A stretch of DNA of 52,792 nucleotides. Origin: an uncultured Faecalibacterium sp. (lineage in GTDB: Bacteria; Bacillota; Clostridia; Oscillospirales; Ruminococcaceae). The notes under the pieces are model-generated. The model was not told where the DNA came from. It did no database searches and worked only from the letters and a program-made list of their open reading frames with translations. The position numbers and the translations under genes are program-made. The stretch covers positions 1 to 52,792 of the forward strand of contig CAKTCK010000014.1 of NCBI GenBank assembly GCA_934539245.1, read 5' to 3'. Position 1 is the first letter of the stretch. Each line of letters opens with the position of its first letter. Positions 33,749-42,325 of the stretch are shown piece by piece.

Positions 33749-35008
33749 TCAGACCGTGCGTGGGTCGGTGATGTAGCCGGTCAGGGCGCTGGCGGCAGCG
33801 GTGGCGGGAGAGGCCAGATAGACCTCGCTGTCTACATGACCCATGCGTCCCACAAAGTTGCGGTTGGTGGTGGAAACGCAGCGCTCGCCCGCTGCCAGAA
33901 TGCCCATGTAGCCGCCCAGACAGGGGCCGCAGGTGGGGGTGGACACGATGCAGCCCGCATCAATAAAGGCGGTGGTCCAGCCCCGCAGGATGCACTCCTT
34001 ATAAACAGCCATGGTGGCGGGGATGATGATGCCGCGCACGCCCTTGGCGATGTGCTTGCCCTTGAGGATGTTGTAGGCAGCCTCCATATCCTCCAAGCGG
34101 CCGTTGGTGCAGCTGCCGATGACCACCTGATCGATCTTGATGTCCTTGCCCTCGCTGGCAACATGGGTGTTCTCGGGCAGATGGGGGTAGCTGACGGTGG
34201 GCTCCAGTGCGCCGAGGTCGATCTCGATGGTCTTTTCGTACACGGCATCGGGGTCGGCCTCGTAGAACACTGGTGGGCGCTGGCTACGGCCTGCAAGATA
34301 AGCCTTGGTCACCTCATCCACCGGGAAGATGCCGTTCTTGGCACCGGCCTCAATCGCCATGTTGCAGATGCACAGGCGGTCGTCCATGGTAAGGCTTTCC
34401 ACGCCCGGGCCGGTGAACTCCATGGATTTATACAGTGCGCCGTCCACACCGATCATGCCGATGATGTGCAGGATCAGGTCTTTGCCGGACACCCGGGGAT
34501 TGAATTTGCCGGTGAGCACGAACTTGATGGCGGAGGGCACCTTGAACCATGCCATACCGGTTGCCATGCCTGCTGCCATATCGGTAGAGCCTACGCCGGT
34601 GGAGAAGGCGCCCAGCGCACCGTAGGTGCAGGTGTGGCTGTCCGCGCCGATCACGCAGTCACCGGCGGTGACGATGCCTTTTTCCGGCAGCAGGGCGTGC
34701 TCGATGCCCATCTGGCCTACATCGTAGAAGTTGAGGATATCGTATTTATTGGCAAATTCCCGGCACTGCTTGGACTGGGTTGCGCTCTTGATATCCTTAT
34801 TGGGTACAAAGTGATCCAGCACGATGGCGATATGCTCTTTATCGAACACGCGGTCAAAACCGGCGCGCTCAAACTCGTTGATAGCCACCGGGGTGGTGAT
34901 GTCGTTGCCCAGCACAATGTCCAACTTTGCGTTGATGAGCTGGCCTGCCTTGACCTCCGGCAGTCCGGCGTGTGCGGCAAGGATCTTCTGCGTCAGGGTC
35001 ATTCCCAT
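33749..35008 (-). CDS. leuC: 3-isopropylmalate dehydratase large subunit
   Basis: Aconitase-family [4Fe-4S] subunit. Cluster ligands are seen as VIGSCTNGR and PTCGPCLGG; other marks are [38 protein letters not shown] in two parts, and NFVGRMG. 419 residues, the size of the homoaconitase-like LeuC2 branch. The ATG at 35008 has AAGGAG about 10 nt upstream; the frame runs back to 35056 and would overlap leuA. Second gene of the operon, 16 bp after leuA. Confidence 0.95.
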   Translation of the reverse strand: MGMTLTQKILAAHAGLPEVKAGQLINAKLDIVLGNDITTPVAINEFERAGFDRVFDKEHIAIVLDHFVPNKDIKSATQSKQCREFANKYDILNFYDVGQMGIEHALLPEKGIVTAGDCVIGADSHTCTYGALGAFSTGVGSTDMAAGMATGMAWFKVPSAIKFVLTGKFNPRVSGKDLILHIIGMIGVDGALYKSMEFTGPGVESLTMDDRLCICNMAIEAGAKNGIFPVDEVTKAYLAGRSQRPPVFYEADPDAVYEKTIEIDLGALEPTVSYPHLPENTHVASEGKDIKIDQVVIGSCTNGRLEDMEAAYNILKGKHIAKGVRGIIIPATMAVYKECILRGWTTAFIDAGCIVSTPTCGPCLGGYMGILAAGERCVSTTNRNFVGRMGHVDSEVYLASPATAAASALTGYITDPRTV

Positions 35009-35024
35009 GGTAGTTTTCTCCTTT

Positions 35025-36677
35025 TTATCGATTATTGATCGCACTGACAAGGGCACGGATACCGGCTACGATGATGTCGGTGTCGGTACCGGCACCCCAT
35101 GTGACCGTGTTGTCGCCCCAGACAAGCCCCACATAGGAGGCCGCGCGGGAGGTAGAGCCCTCGTCCAAGCTGTGCTCAGAGTAGTTTTCCAGATGGAAGT
35201 CCATGCCGGTGGCGCTCTGGATGGCGTTGGCTACGGCATCCAGACGGCCGTTGCCCACCGAGGTGACCACCTTGCGCTGGCCGTTCAGCTCCAGCGTGAC
35301 CGTGGCGGTAATGCCGTTCACCTGTGCAAAGTGAGCTTCCACCACGTTCAGCGGTTTTGCGCGGTTGAGGTAGGTATCCTCGAAGATGTGCAGCACCTCG
35401 GCGGCGCTCAACTCCTTGTGGCTGTGGTCGGACACGCTCTTGACCTTGTAGCCCAGCGCCTCCCGCATCTTGGGGGGCAGGTTGTAGCCGTAGTTCTGCT
35501 CCAGCACAAAGCCGATGCCGCCCTTGCCGCTCTGGCTGTTGATGCGGATGACGTCGGCGTCGTAGGTGCGGCCGATGTCGTGGGGGTCCACCGGGATGTA
35601 GGGGCAGGTCCAGCGGTGCTCGCCGGTCTGCTTGCGGTACGCCATGCCCTTGGCAATGGCGTCCTGATGGCTGCCGGAGAAGGCTGCAAACACCAGCTGC
35701 CCGGCGTAGGGGGTGCGCTCGTAGATGTGCATCCGGGTCACCCGCTCGTAGGTGGCGCAGATGGCGGGCATATCCGAGAAGTCCAGCTTGGGGTCTACGC
35801 CGTGGCTGTACATATTCATCGCCAGCGTTACAGCGTCCACGTTGCCTGTGCGTTCGCCGTTGCCGAACAGGCAGCACTCCACGCGCTGTGCGCCCGCCAG
35901 CACTGCCAGCTCTGCGCAGGCTACGCCGGTGCCGCGGTCGTTGTGGGGGTGGGTGGAGATGATCACACTATCGCGGTACTTCAGGTGCTTGTCGCAATAC
36001 TCGATCTGGTTGGCGTACACATGGGGCATGCTCATCTCCACGGTCACAGGCAGGTTAATGATCATGGGGCGCTCCGGGGTGGGCTGCATGATATCCAGCA
36101 CGGCGTTGCACACCTCTACGGCGTAATCCACCTCGGTGCCGGTAAAGCTTTCGGGGCTGTACTCAAACAGGAAGTTGCCCTCGTACTCCTCGCTGAGCTG
36201 CTTGACCAGCTTTGCGCCGTCCACAGCGATCTGCTTGATCTCCTCCTTGGACTTGTGGAACACCTGCTCCCGCTGTGCCACGGAGGTGGAGTTGTAGAAG
36301 TGGATCACCGCCCGGGGTGCGCCCTTGACCGCCTCGAAGGTGCGGCGGATGATGTGGTCGCGGCACTGGGTCAGCACCTGCACGGTGACGTCGGCGGGGA
36401 TCATGTCCTTTTCAATCAGGGTGCGCAGGAACTCGTACTCAGTCTCGCTGGCGGCAGGGAAGCCCACCTCGATCTCCTTGAAGCCGATCTTCACCAGCAT
36501 CTGGAAGAACTCCAGCTTTTCTGCAAGGCTCATGGGCACGATCAGTGCCTGATTGCCGTCCCGCAGATCCACGCTGCACCATGCAGGAGCTTTTTCAATA
36601 TGGTCTTTTTTTACCCAGCTGTCATAACCGGCGGGTACCGGGTAGTAACCCGGTGCGTACTTGGTAGCGTCCATCAT
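35025..36677 (-). CDS. leuA: 2-isopropylmalate synthase, long (type 2) form
   Basis: First committed enzyme of leucine synthesis, condensing acetyl-CoA with 2-ketoisovalerate. The catalytic TIM barrel starts with [13 protein letters not shown] and has [22 protein letters not shown] and [13 protein letters not shown]. The C-terminal allosteric domain (about residues 440-550) usually binds leucine. 550 residues fit the type 2 LeuA, distinct from the 510-residue Bacillus form. Two adjacent ATGs follow AGGAGG; the first (36677) has 8-nt spacing. First gene of leuACDB, controlled by the Leu T-box upstream and probably also by leucine feedback. Confidence 0.95.
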   Translation of the reverse strand: MMDATKYAPGYYPVPAGYDSWVKKDHIEKAPAWCSVDLRDGNQALIVPMSLAEKLEFFQMLVKIGFKEIEVGFPAASETEYEFLRTLIEKDMIPADVTVQVLTQCRDHIIRRTFEAVKGAPRAVIHFYNSTSVAQREQVFHKSKEEIKQIAVDGAKLVKQLSEEYEGNFLFEYSPESFTGTEVDYAVEVCNAVLDIMQPTPERPMIINLPVTVEMSMPHVYANQIEYCDKHLKYRDSVIISTHPHNDRGTGVACAELAVLAGAQRVECCLFGNGERTGNVDAVTLAMNMYSHGVDPKLDFSDMPAICATYERVTRMHIYERTPYAGQLVFAAFSGSHQDAIAKGMAYRKQTGEHRWTCPYIPVDPHDIGRTYDADVIRINSQSGKGGIGFVLEQNYGYNLPPKMREALGYKVKSVSDHSHKELSAAEVLHIFEDTYLNRAKPLNVVEAHFAQVNGITATVTLELNGQRKVVTSVGNGRLDAVANAIQSATGMDFHLENYSEHSLDEGSTSRAASYVGLVWGDNTVTWGAGTDTDIIVAGIRALVSAINNR

Positions 36678-36708
36678 CCTGTTGTCCTCCTGATGTTGTG
36701 GTGAGACG

Positions 36709-36799
36709 AACCCTCTCAGTCAGCCCCCGCGGGGCTTTCCGGTTTCTCTTGAAGCTCCCCCTTCGGGGGAGCTGTCGCCGTCAGGCGACTGAGAGGATT
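36709..36799. repeat. MITE-like element with AACCCTCTCAG termini, short form
   Basis: The 91-bp segment starts AACCCTCTCAGTC and ends GACTGAGAGGATT, with one AGCTCCCCC/GGGGGAGCT hairpin inside. It sits in the leuA 5' leader between the T-box terminator and the leuA ribosome site. Confidence 0.8.
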
Positions 36800-36807
36800 A
36801 TCATACA

Positions 36808-37118
36808 AAAAGGCTCCCGTCTTTCAAGGCGAAAACCTTGAGAGACGAGAGCCTGTAAATAGCTTTTACAGGGCACCCGTGGTACCACTCTCCTTGCTGC
36901 ACGATCAGGTACAGCCACTTTGCACGATCGGCCCAAACGGCGAATCGCTGCCCCTGTAACGGTGGGCGTCCGTCAGAACCTACTTATCCATTCAGCTCTG
37001 CCGCTCGGGGGCCAGTATCCGAAACTCTCTGCACCCGCCTTGCACCACCCGGCGGCTCTCTGCACGCAGAAGAAAGATCGTTTTATCCCCGTCAACGCAT
37101 TTGCACTTTGTTGAAAGT
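36808..37118 (-). promoter_or_regulatory. T-box leader, leucine specifier (CTG)
   Basis: Minus strand: GCGTTGACGGGG start, AGAGAG element, then CTG at 37015-37013 six bases before GAGCGGC, the same geometry as the other two T-boxes. The T-box sequence AGAGTGGTACCACGG lies around 36876-36891, and the terminator hairpin with arms AGGCTCTCGTCTCTCAAGG/CCTTGAAAGACGGGAGCCT then TTTTTG occupies 36806-36855. CTG is a Leu codon, matching leuACDB. The 681-bp gap 36678-37358 is explained by this leader, its promoter and the MITE. Confidence 0.9.
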
Positions 37119-37124
37119 GAGATA

Positions 37125-37153
37125 ATTTTAGCACGCCTGCCAGAAAGTGTCAA
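37125..37153 (-). promoter_or_regulatory. sigma-A promoter of the leu operon
   Basis: Minus strand TTGACA, 17 bp, TAAAAT. Confidence 0.88.
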
Positions 37154-37358
37154 GAAGTTTCGTTCAGGATAAAGATGAAAGCATTTCATAATGCCATAGG
37201 GAAAATCATGCAGAATTGGGGGTTCTTCCCTCTTTGTTAAGAAACTGCTAAGTTTTTGCAAAGTTGCCCTCGCTGCGCTGTCGCCGGGCGGCAAGGTGTG
37301 GTATACTGGGCGCAGCAAACGGGTGGAAGCCCACTTTATATAGAAGGAGGAAGTTCCC

Positions 37359-39209
37359 ATGAAAGAAGTCAAGCCATCCAGAAAGCCGTTGGCCATCTAC
37401 TATGCCATCGTGCTGCTGGTGCTGTTGGTCATCAACCTTGTGGTCATGCCGTGGCTGGCCGAGCGTCAAGTGCAGGAGGTAGACTACGGCACCTTTATGA
37501 GCATGACCGAGCAGGAGAACATCGGCAAGGTGGATATCCAGTCCAACCAGATCATTTTTACAGATAAGGACAACAAACAGATCTACAAGACCGGCCTGAT
37601 GAACGACCCCGGCCTGACCGAGCGTCTGTACGATGCGGGCGCACAGTTCTCCAGCGAGATCGTGGAGCAGGGTTCGCCGGTGCTCAGCTTTTTGCTGTGG
37701 TTCGTGCTGCCTATCCTGCTGTTCAGCTTCATCGGCAACCAAATGAACAAAAAGCTGATGGAAAAGGCAGGCGGCGGCCCGGGTTCCATGATGTTCGGCG
37801 GCGCGGGCAAATCCAACGCAAAGGTGTATGTGCAGTCCACCCACGGCATCCGCTTTGCGGACGTTGCCGGTGAGGACGAGGCAAAGGAGAACCTGCAGGA
37901 GATCGTCAATTATCTGCACGACCCCAAGAAGTACGAGGAGATCGGTGCTTCCATGCCCAAGGGCATTCTGCTGGTAGGCCCTCCGGGCACCGGCAAGACC
38001 ATGCTGGCCAAGGCCGTGGCAGGCGAATCCAACGTGCCCTTCTTCTCCATCTCCGGCTCGGAGTTCGTGGAGATGTTCGTGGGCATGGGTGCTTCCAAGG
38101 TGCGCGACCTGTTCAAGCAGGCCAAGGAAAAAGCCCCCTGCATCGTGTTCATTGACGAGATCGACGCCATTGGTCAGAAGCGCAACAGCGGCCAGTTTGG
38201 CGGCAACGACGAGCGCGAGCAGACCCTGAACCAGCTGCTTACCGAGATGGACGGCTTCGAGGGCAACACCGGCGTCATCATTCTGGCAGCCACCAACCGC
38301 CCGGATTCCCTCGACCCTGCCCTGACCCGTCCCGGCCGGTTCGACCGCCGTGTGCCCGTGGAGCTGCCCGACCTGAAGGGCCGCGAGGAGATTTTAAAGG
38401 TACACGCCAAAAAGGTGAAGATTGCCCCGGGTGTGGACTTCAACACCGTGGCACGCATGGCCTCCGGTGCGTCCGGCGCAGAACTTGCCAACATCGTGAA
38501 CGAAGCCGCCCTGCGTGCCGTGCGGGCAGGCCGCAAGAGCGTGACCCAAGCCGACCTTGAGGAGAGCATCGAGGTGGTCATTGCCGGCTACCAGAAGAAG
38601 AACTCCATCCTGACCGACCACGAAAAGTGCATCGTAGCCTACCACGAGATCGGTCACGCCCTTGTGGCAGCCAAGCAGTCCAACTCTGCCCCTGTGCAGA
38701 AGATCACCATCATCCCCCGCACCTCCGGTGCACTGGGCTACACCATGCAGGTGGACGAGGGCAACCACTACCTGATGAACAAGGCCGAGCTGGAAAACAA
38801 GATTGCCACCCTGACCGGCGGCCGCGCCGCCGAGGAAGTGGCCTTTAACTCCATCACCACCGGCGCATCCAATGATATTGAGCAGGCCACAAAGCTTGCC
38901 CGTGCCATGCTGACCCGATACGGCATGAGCGATGAATTTGACATGGTGGCGCTGGAGACCGTAAACAACCAGTATTTGGGCGGCGATACCTCTCTGGCAT
39001 GCAGTGCCCAGACCCAGTGCGAGATCGACCGGAAGGTGGTAGAACTGGTCAAGACCCAGCACGAAAAGGCCATCCGCATCCTGACCGAGAACCGCGCAAA
39101 GCTGGACGAGCTGGCACAGTACCTGTACCAGAAGGAGACCATCACCGGCGAGGAGTTCATGGATATCCTCAACTGCGACAGCGCAGAAAACAAATCGGAA
39201 AACTCCTAA
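37359..39209 (+). CDS. ftsH: ATP-dependent zinc metalloprotease FtsH
   Basis: Membrane-anchored AAA+ protease that degrades misassembled membrane proteins and regulators. Two membrane helices (about residues 12-33 and 108-129) flank a small outer domain. The AAA module has Walker A GPPGTGKT (about 206), [11 protein letters not shown], and the [22 protein letters not shown]. The zinc site HEIGH is near residue 428 with the distal Asp in TGGRAAEEV...SNDIEQAT. 616 residues, slightly short at the C-terminus. AAGGAGG precedes the ATG. A TATACT lies at 37302-37307, but no good -35 is seen. Confidence 0.97.
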   Translation: MKEVKPSRKPLAIYYAIVLLVLLVINLVVMPWLAERQVQEVDYGTFMSMTEQENIGKVDIQSNQIIFTDKDNKQIYKTGLMNDPGLTERLYDAGAQFSSEIVEQGSPVLSFLLWFVLPILLFSFIGNQMNKKLMEKAGGGPGSMMFGGAGKSNAKVYVQSTHGIRFADVAGEDEAKENLQEIVNYLHDPKKYEEIGASMPKGILLVGPPGTGKTMLAKAVAGESNVPFFSISGSEFVEMFVGMGASKVRDLFKQAKEKAPCIVFIDEIDAIGQKRNSGQFGGNDEREQTLNQLLTEMDGFEGNTGVIILAATNRPDSLDPALTRPGRFDRRVPVELPDLKGREEILKVHAKKVKIAPGVDFNTVARMASGASGAELANIVNEAALRAVRAGRKSVTQADLEESIEVVIAGYQKKNSILTDHEKCIVAYHEIGHALVAAKQSNSAPVQKITIIPRTSGALGYTMQVDEGNHYLMNKAELENKIATLTGGRAAEEVAFNSITTGASNDIEQATKLARAMLTRYGMSDEFDMVALETVNNQYLGGDTSLACSAQTQCEIDRKVVELVKTQHEKAIRILTENRAKLDELAQYLYQKETITGEEFMDILNCDSAENKSENS

Positions 39210-39244
39210 AAATAAAAAATTTTGAATCTTTTGCAATAATCCGG

Positions 39245-39281
39245 CCGCCGTATCCGTTTATAGAGCAGATACGGCGGTTTT
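39245..39281 (+). terminator. terminator of ftsH
   Basis: CCGCCGTATC, 13-nt loop, GATACGGCGG, TTTT. Confidence 0.88.
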
Positions 39282-39383
39282 CCATTGTGGATGCGCCGCA
39301 GCTGAACCATGGTTTCAAAAAACGATTATGATGCAAAAAACAAAGGCAGTCCCTACGGCTGCCGTTTTCAGGAGGTATTTCCT

Positions 39384-40100
39384 ATGAAGATGCTGAACAA
39401 AAAGTTTGTCCGTACCCTGAGCTGTGCCACTGTGGCGGTGGGCGCCGCTGCCGTACTGAGCGTGGGTGCCTTTGCCGCCGAAGTTGATTCTACCTGCGTG
39501 GAGGGCTATCTGCCCCCGCAGGAGCAGATGGTGCAGGGCGACATCGCACTGCACAGCGGCAACACTGCCGTAGAAGACACCGATCTCAAATACGGCTATG
39601 CCGCCCCGGCAGGCGACCCCATTCAGGGCAATATCATGCTGATCTCCGGCGACGAACTGGCCGACACCGCTGTGGGAGAAAAAGACCCCAACTACGGCGG
39701 CTACGGTGCCCCGGAGGGCAATCCCATTCAGGGCGACATCATGCTGATTTCCGGCGACGAACTGGCCGACACTGCAAAGACTGAGGCGCGCTACACCGTC
39801 AAGGGTCTGCTGGGCAAGCAGCTGCTGTACACCGCCCGCCAGAAGGACGGCGTGCTGACGCTGGATGTCCCCGCTAAGGTGGCTACCTTCCGCACCACCA
39901 TCGAGGATATGCAGACTTTGCAGGCCAACGGCGTGAAAACGCTGGTGCTGGTGACCGAGAAGAACACCACCACCCTGAACCTCTCGCTGCTGTGCGAGGG
40001 ACAGAAGTCCGGTACCCGCGTCACCCTGCGGCATCTGGGCAGCAGCGCTACCCTCTCTGTGGGTCTGCGCTGCCGCCGCGACCTGCTGATTGGCCGCTGA
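39384..40100 (+). CDS. small secreted protein with three internal repeats, unknown function
   Basis: A 238-residue protein I do not recognise. The N-terminus is a clear Sec signal peptide (Lys-rich start, hydrophobic core, cleavage near AFA-AEVD at about 31). Residues about 50-150 hold three tandem units of about 30-35 residues; the second and third share PIQGxIMLISGDELADTA nearly identically, and the first is a degenerate QGDIALHSGN version. Glycine/tyrosine/proline linkers (YGGYGAPEGN) separate them. The C-terminal 90 residues read like a beta-rich domain (TLDVPAKVATFRTTIEDM, TLVLVTEKNTTTLNLSLL). No membrane anchor, LPXTG or lipobox. GGAGG is 8 nt before the ATG at 39384; the frame opens upstream but includes the ribosome site. 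Confidence 0.85.
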   Translation: MKMLNKKFVRTLSCATVAVGAAAVLSVGAFAAEVDSTCVEGYLPPQEQMVQGDIALHSGNTAVEDTDLKYGYAAPAGDPIQGNIMLISGDELADTAVGEKDPNYGGYGAPEGNPIQGDIMLISGDELADTAKTEARYTVKGLLGKQLLYTARQKDGVLTLDVPAKVATFRTTIEDMQTLQANGVKTLVLVTEKNTTTLNLSLLCEGQKSGTRVTLRHLGSSATLSVGLRCRRDLLIGR

Positions 40101-40178
40101 GTAAAAGGAAAAATCATTCTAAATAGCGCAATGCCGGAGCGTCTGCGGACGCTCCGGCATTGCATTTTCACAGGTTGG
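40101..40178 (-). repeat. variable-stem repeat, partial copy
   Basis: Minus strand CCTGTGAAAATG, stem GCAATGCCGGAGCGTC/GACGCTCCGGCATTGC around CGCA, then CTATTTAGAATGATTTTTCC. It can act as terminator for the upstream secreted-protein gene. Confidence 0.7.
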
Positions 40179-40207
40179 GTCATAAAGATAAACGGCAGTT
40201 GCAGCGA

Positions 40208-40244
40208 TGACAAGACCCCCGGCGGGCAGCCGGGGGTCTTATCG
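40208..40244. terminator. strong hairpin between convergent genes
   Basis: GACAAGACCCCCGGC, GGGCA loop, GCCGGGGGTCTTATC. It is followed by few T residues but its position suggests the metY terminator. Confidence 0.6.
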
Positions 40245-40314
40245 TACGCTTATGGAGGCTTGGACAGGAATAAAAGGAAGATCACATTCCCTTTGCGGGA
40301 AAGAGAATAGCTGC

Positions 40315-41604
40315 TTACTCGCCGCGTACGGCTGCGAAACCGGCTTCCAGATCGGCAAGGATGTCATCAATGTGCTCGGTGCCAATGGACAGGCGGATGG
40401 TGTTCTGGTAGATCTGCTGCTCGGCCAACTCGGCATCGGTCAGCTGGCTGTGGGTGGTGGAGGCCGGGTGGATGACAAGGCTCTTCACGTCCGCCACGTT
40501 GGCCAGCAGAGAGAAGATCTTCAGGTTGTCGATGAAGGTAAAGGCTTCCTCGCGGCCGCCCTTGATGTTAAAGGTAAAGATGGATGCGCCGCCGTTGGGG
40601 AAATACTTCTGGTACAGGGCGTGATCCGGGTGATCCGGCAGCGAGGGATGGTTCACCTTTTCCACCTGCGGGTGGTTGGCAAGGAACTCCACCACTTTTT
40701 TGGTGTTCTCCACATGACGCTCGATGCGCAGGCTCAGGGTCTCGGTGCCCTGCAGCAGCAGGAAGGCGTTGAAGGGGGAGATGGTAGCACCGGTGTCACG
40801 CAGCAGAATGGCGCGAATGTAGGTGACAAAAGCGGCAGGGCCTGCGGCGTCTGCAAAGGAGACGCCGTGGTAGCTGGGGTTGGGGGCAGCGATGTTGGGG
40901 TAACGGCCGCTGGCCTTCCAGTCGAAGTTGCCGCTGTCCACGATGATGCCGCCCAGCGTGGTGCCGTGGCCGCCGATGAACTTGGTGGCAGAGTGCACTA
41001 CGATGTCTGCGCCGTGCTCGATGGGACGGATGAGGTACGGAGTGCCGAAGGTGTTGTCAATGACCAGCGGCAGGCCGTGCTTATGGGCGATGACGGCAAC
41101 AGCGTCGATATCCGGGATATCGCTGTTGGGGTTGCCCAGCGTTTCCAGATACACAGCCTTGGTGTTGGGCTGGATGGCTGCTTCCACCTGTGCAAGGTCG
41201 TGGGCATCCACGAAGGTGGTGTTGACGCCGAACTGGGTCAGGGTGTGAGCCAGCAGGTTGTAGCTGCCGCCGTAGATGGTCTTTTGTGCTACAATATGGT
41301 CACCGGCCTGTGCCAGTGCCTGAATGGTGTAGGTGATGGCAGCTGCACCGGAAGCAGTAGCCAGTGCTGCCACGCCGCCCTCCAGCGCTGCAATGCGCTT
41401 TTCGAACACATCCTGCGTGGAGTTGGTCAGACGGCCGTAGATATTGCCTGCATCGGCCAGACCGAAGCGGTCTGCGGCGTGCTGGCTGTTGCGGAACACA
41501 TAGGACGTAGTCTGGTAGATGGGCACCGCACGGGCATCGGTGGCGGGGTCGGCCTGCTCCTGACCGACATGAAGCTGCAGGGTTTCAAATTTATATTCAG
41601 ACAT
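40315..41604 (-). CDS. metY: O-acetylhomoserine sulfhydrylase (MetY)
   Basis: PLP enzyme that makes homocysteine (or cysteine in related forms) from O-acetylhomoserine and sulfide. The start FETLQLHVGQEQADPATDARAVPIYQTTSY and the PLP-lysine context VVHSATKFIGGHGT (Lys about 207) are typical of MetY. The middle NIYGRLTNSTQDVFEKRIAALEGG and the C-terminal IRLSIGTEHIDDILADLE are also present. 429 residues, as in the family; MetB/MetC are about 380. AGAGAGG precedes the ATG. The gene is monocistronic and has a long 5' leader containing a small ORF and a terminator, so transcription attenuation is likely. Confidence 0.95.
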   Translation of the reverse strand: MSEYKFETLQLHVGQEQADPATDARAVPIYQTTSYVFRNSQHAADRFGLADAGNIYGRLTNSTQDVFEKRIAALEGGVAALATASGAAAITYTIQALAQAGDHIVAQKTIYGGSYNLLAHTLTQFGVNTTFVDAHDLAQVEAAIQPNTKAVYLETLGNPNSDIPDIDAVAVIAHKHGLPLVIDNTFGTPYLIRPIEHGADIVVHSATKFIGGHGTTLGGIIVDSGNFDWKASGRYPNIAAPNPSYHGVSFADAAGPAAFVTYIRAILLRDTGATISPFNAFLLLQGTETLSLRIERHVENTKKVVEFLANHPQVEKVNHPSLPDHPDHALYQKYFPNGGASIFTFNIKGGREEAFTFIDNLKIFSLLANVADVKSLVIHPASTTHSQLTDAELAEQQIYQNTIRLSIGTEHIDDILADLEAGFAAVRGE

Positions 41605-41647
41605 TGTTATTTACCTCTCTATATACAGTTAGTATTATTGTTGTGTA

Positions 41648-41683
41648 CAAAAAATCCCGATGCGTTTTCAAAGGCGCACCGGG
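41648..41683 (-). terminator. attenuator-like terminator in the metY leader
   Basis: Minus strand CCCGGTGCG, 10-nt loop, CGCATCGGG, ATTTTTTG. It lies 44 bp before the metY start, between the leader ORF and metY. Its left arm with one more flanking base pair (TGCCCGGT, 41685-41678) is perfectly complementary to ACCGGGCA inside the leader ORF (41778-41771). Confidence 0.85.
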
Positions 41684-41710
41684 CAGTGTGGTCTACCGGA
41701 GCTACTGCTG

Positions 41711-41839
41711 TCACATTCGGGTACACATTCGCGCAGCCGAGGGCAACTTACAGTACACATCCGATGCCTGTGCCCGGTTGGTACGCATTCGCCCACAGCG
41801 ATAATTCGCGTGCAGCAGTTCTTTCCAGATCAGCTTCAT
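41711..41839 (-). CDS. candidate leader peptide upstream of metY
   Basis: A 42-codon frame starting at an ATG that is 7 nt after AAGGAGGG, the best ribosome site in this part of the window. The predicted peptide begins MKLIWKELLHANYRCGRM and ends ARMCTRM; it has three Cys codons (15, 30, 39) and four Met, of which three lie in or near the last 25 codons. No similarity to known proteins is recognised. It is transcribed from the promoter at 41943-41971 and followed 27 bp later by an intrinsic terminator. I infer that ribosome position on this ORF, set by Cys- or Met-tRNA supply, may decide termination. Coding is supported only by start context, not by homology. Confidence 0.55.
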   Translation of the reverse strand: MKLIWKELLHANYRCGRMRTNRAQASDVYCKLPSAARMCTRM

Positions 41840-41942
41840 CTTTGTGCCCTCCTTCCGGTAAAACTTTTCCATCCCTCTATGTACCACCCGCTGGGGAACC
41901 TTCGTTTCATTTCCCTACAAGACTGGTGGATTGGATGTTTGC

Positions 41943-41971
41943 ATTATATCCCGTTCTACCCAGTTTGTCAA
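41943..41971 (-). promoter_or_regulatory. consensus sigma-A promoter of the metY transcript
   Basis: Minus strand TTGACA, 17 bp, TATAAT: perfect match. The leader to metY is about 330 nt. In the 721-bp gap 41605-42325 I see this promoter, the leader ORF, the attenuator and one more terminator; the SAM-I riboswitch core is not found. Confidence 0.93.
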
Positions 41972-42142
41972 TAGGTTAATTCCACTTTTTTCAAGGATGT
42001 ATTTTTTGCATGATATATGCGCCTGTGCTGCCCGTATTTTTTGCACAGTTTGGCAAAACGATTTCCTTTGCCGGTGCTCTGCGGACGTTGATTCCTGCAC
42101 TTTCTCCGCCAAAAGTCTCGGCATAATGCAGCTGCATCCTAC

Positions 42143-42196
42143 ACGCAAAAGACCGCGCCCCATCTGCTGGTTCAGACGAGGCGCGGCCTTTTGCGG
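42143..42196 (-). terminator. terminator of the FtsX permease operon
   Basis: CGCAAAAGACCGCGCC and GGCGCGGCCTTTTGCG with a 20-nt loop, downstream of the permease stop on the minus strand. T-run is short. Confidence 0.6.
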
Positions 42197-42325
42197 TATT
42201 TGGTTTGGGGTATAGGAGGAATCATGTCCCTGAGAGGAGGCTTGCGGCTCTCCCCCTCCCGGTGATTTTATGATACCCGAAAAATCCTACGAAATTATGC
42301 TTATTTTATGAATGCGCTGTAAACA

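Noticed and set aside
33134..36704. Two long plus-strand frames over leuD-leuC-leuA
   Set aside because: Antisense to enzymes with intact catalytic motifs and a matching T-box leader.
39600..39780. Tandem DNA repeat as a non-coding satellite
   Set aside because: It is in frame within a secreted protein and encodes the repeated peptide block.
41605..41940. SAM-I riboswitch before metY
   Set aside because: No match to the conserved kink-turn and core segments of SAM-I; the leader instead holds an ORF and a terminator.
42218..42265. Twelve-codon frame after AGGAGGAATC on the plus strand
   Set aside because: No promoter or neighbour gene in that orientation; too short to support without conservation.
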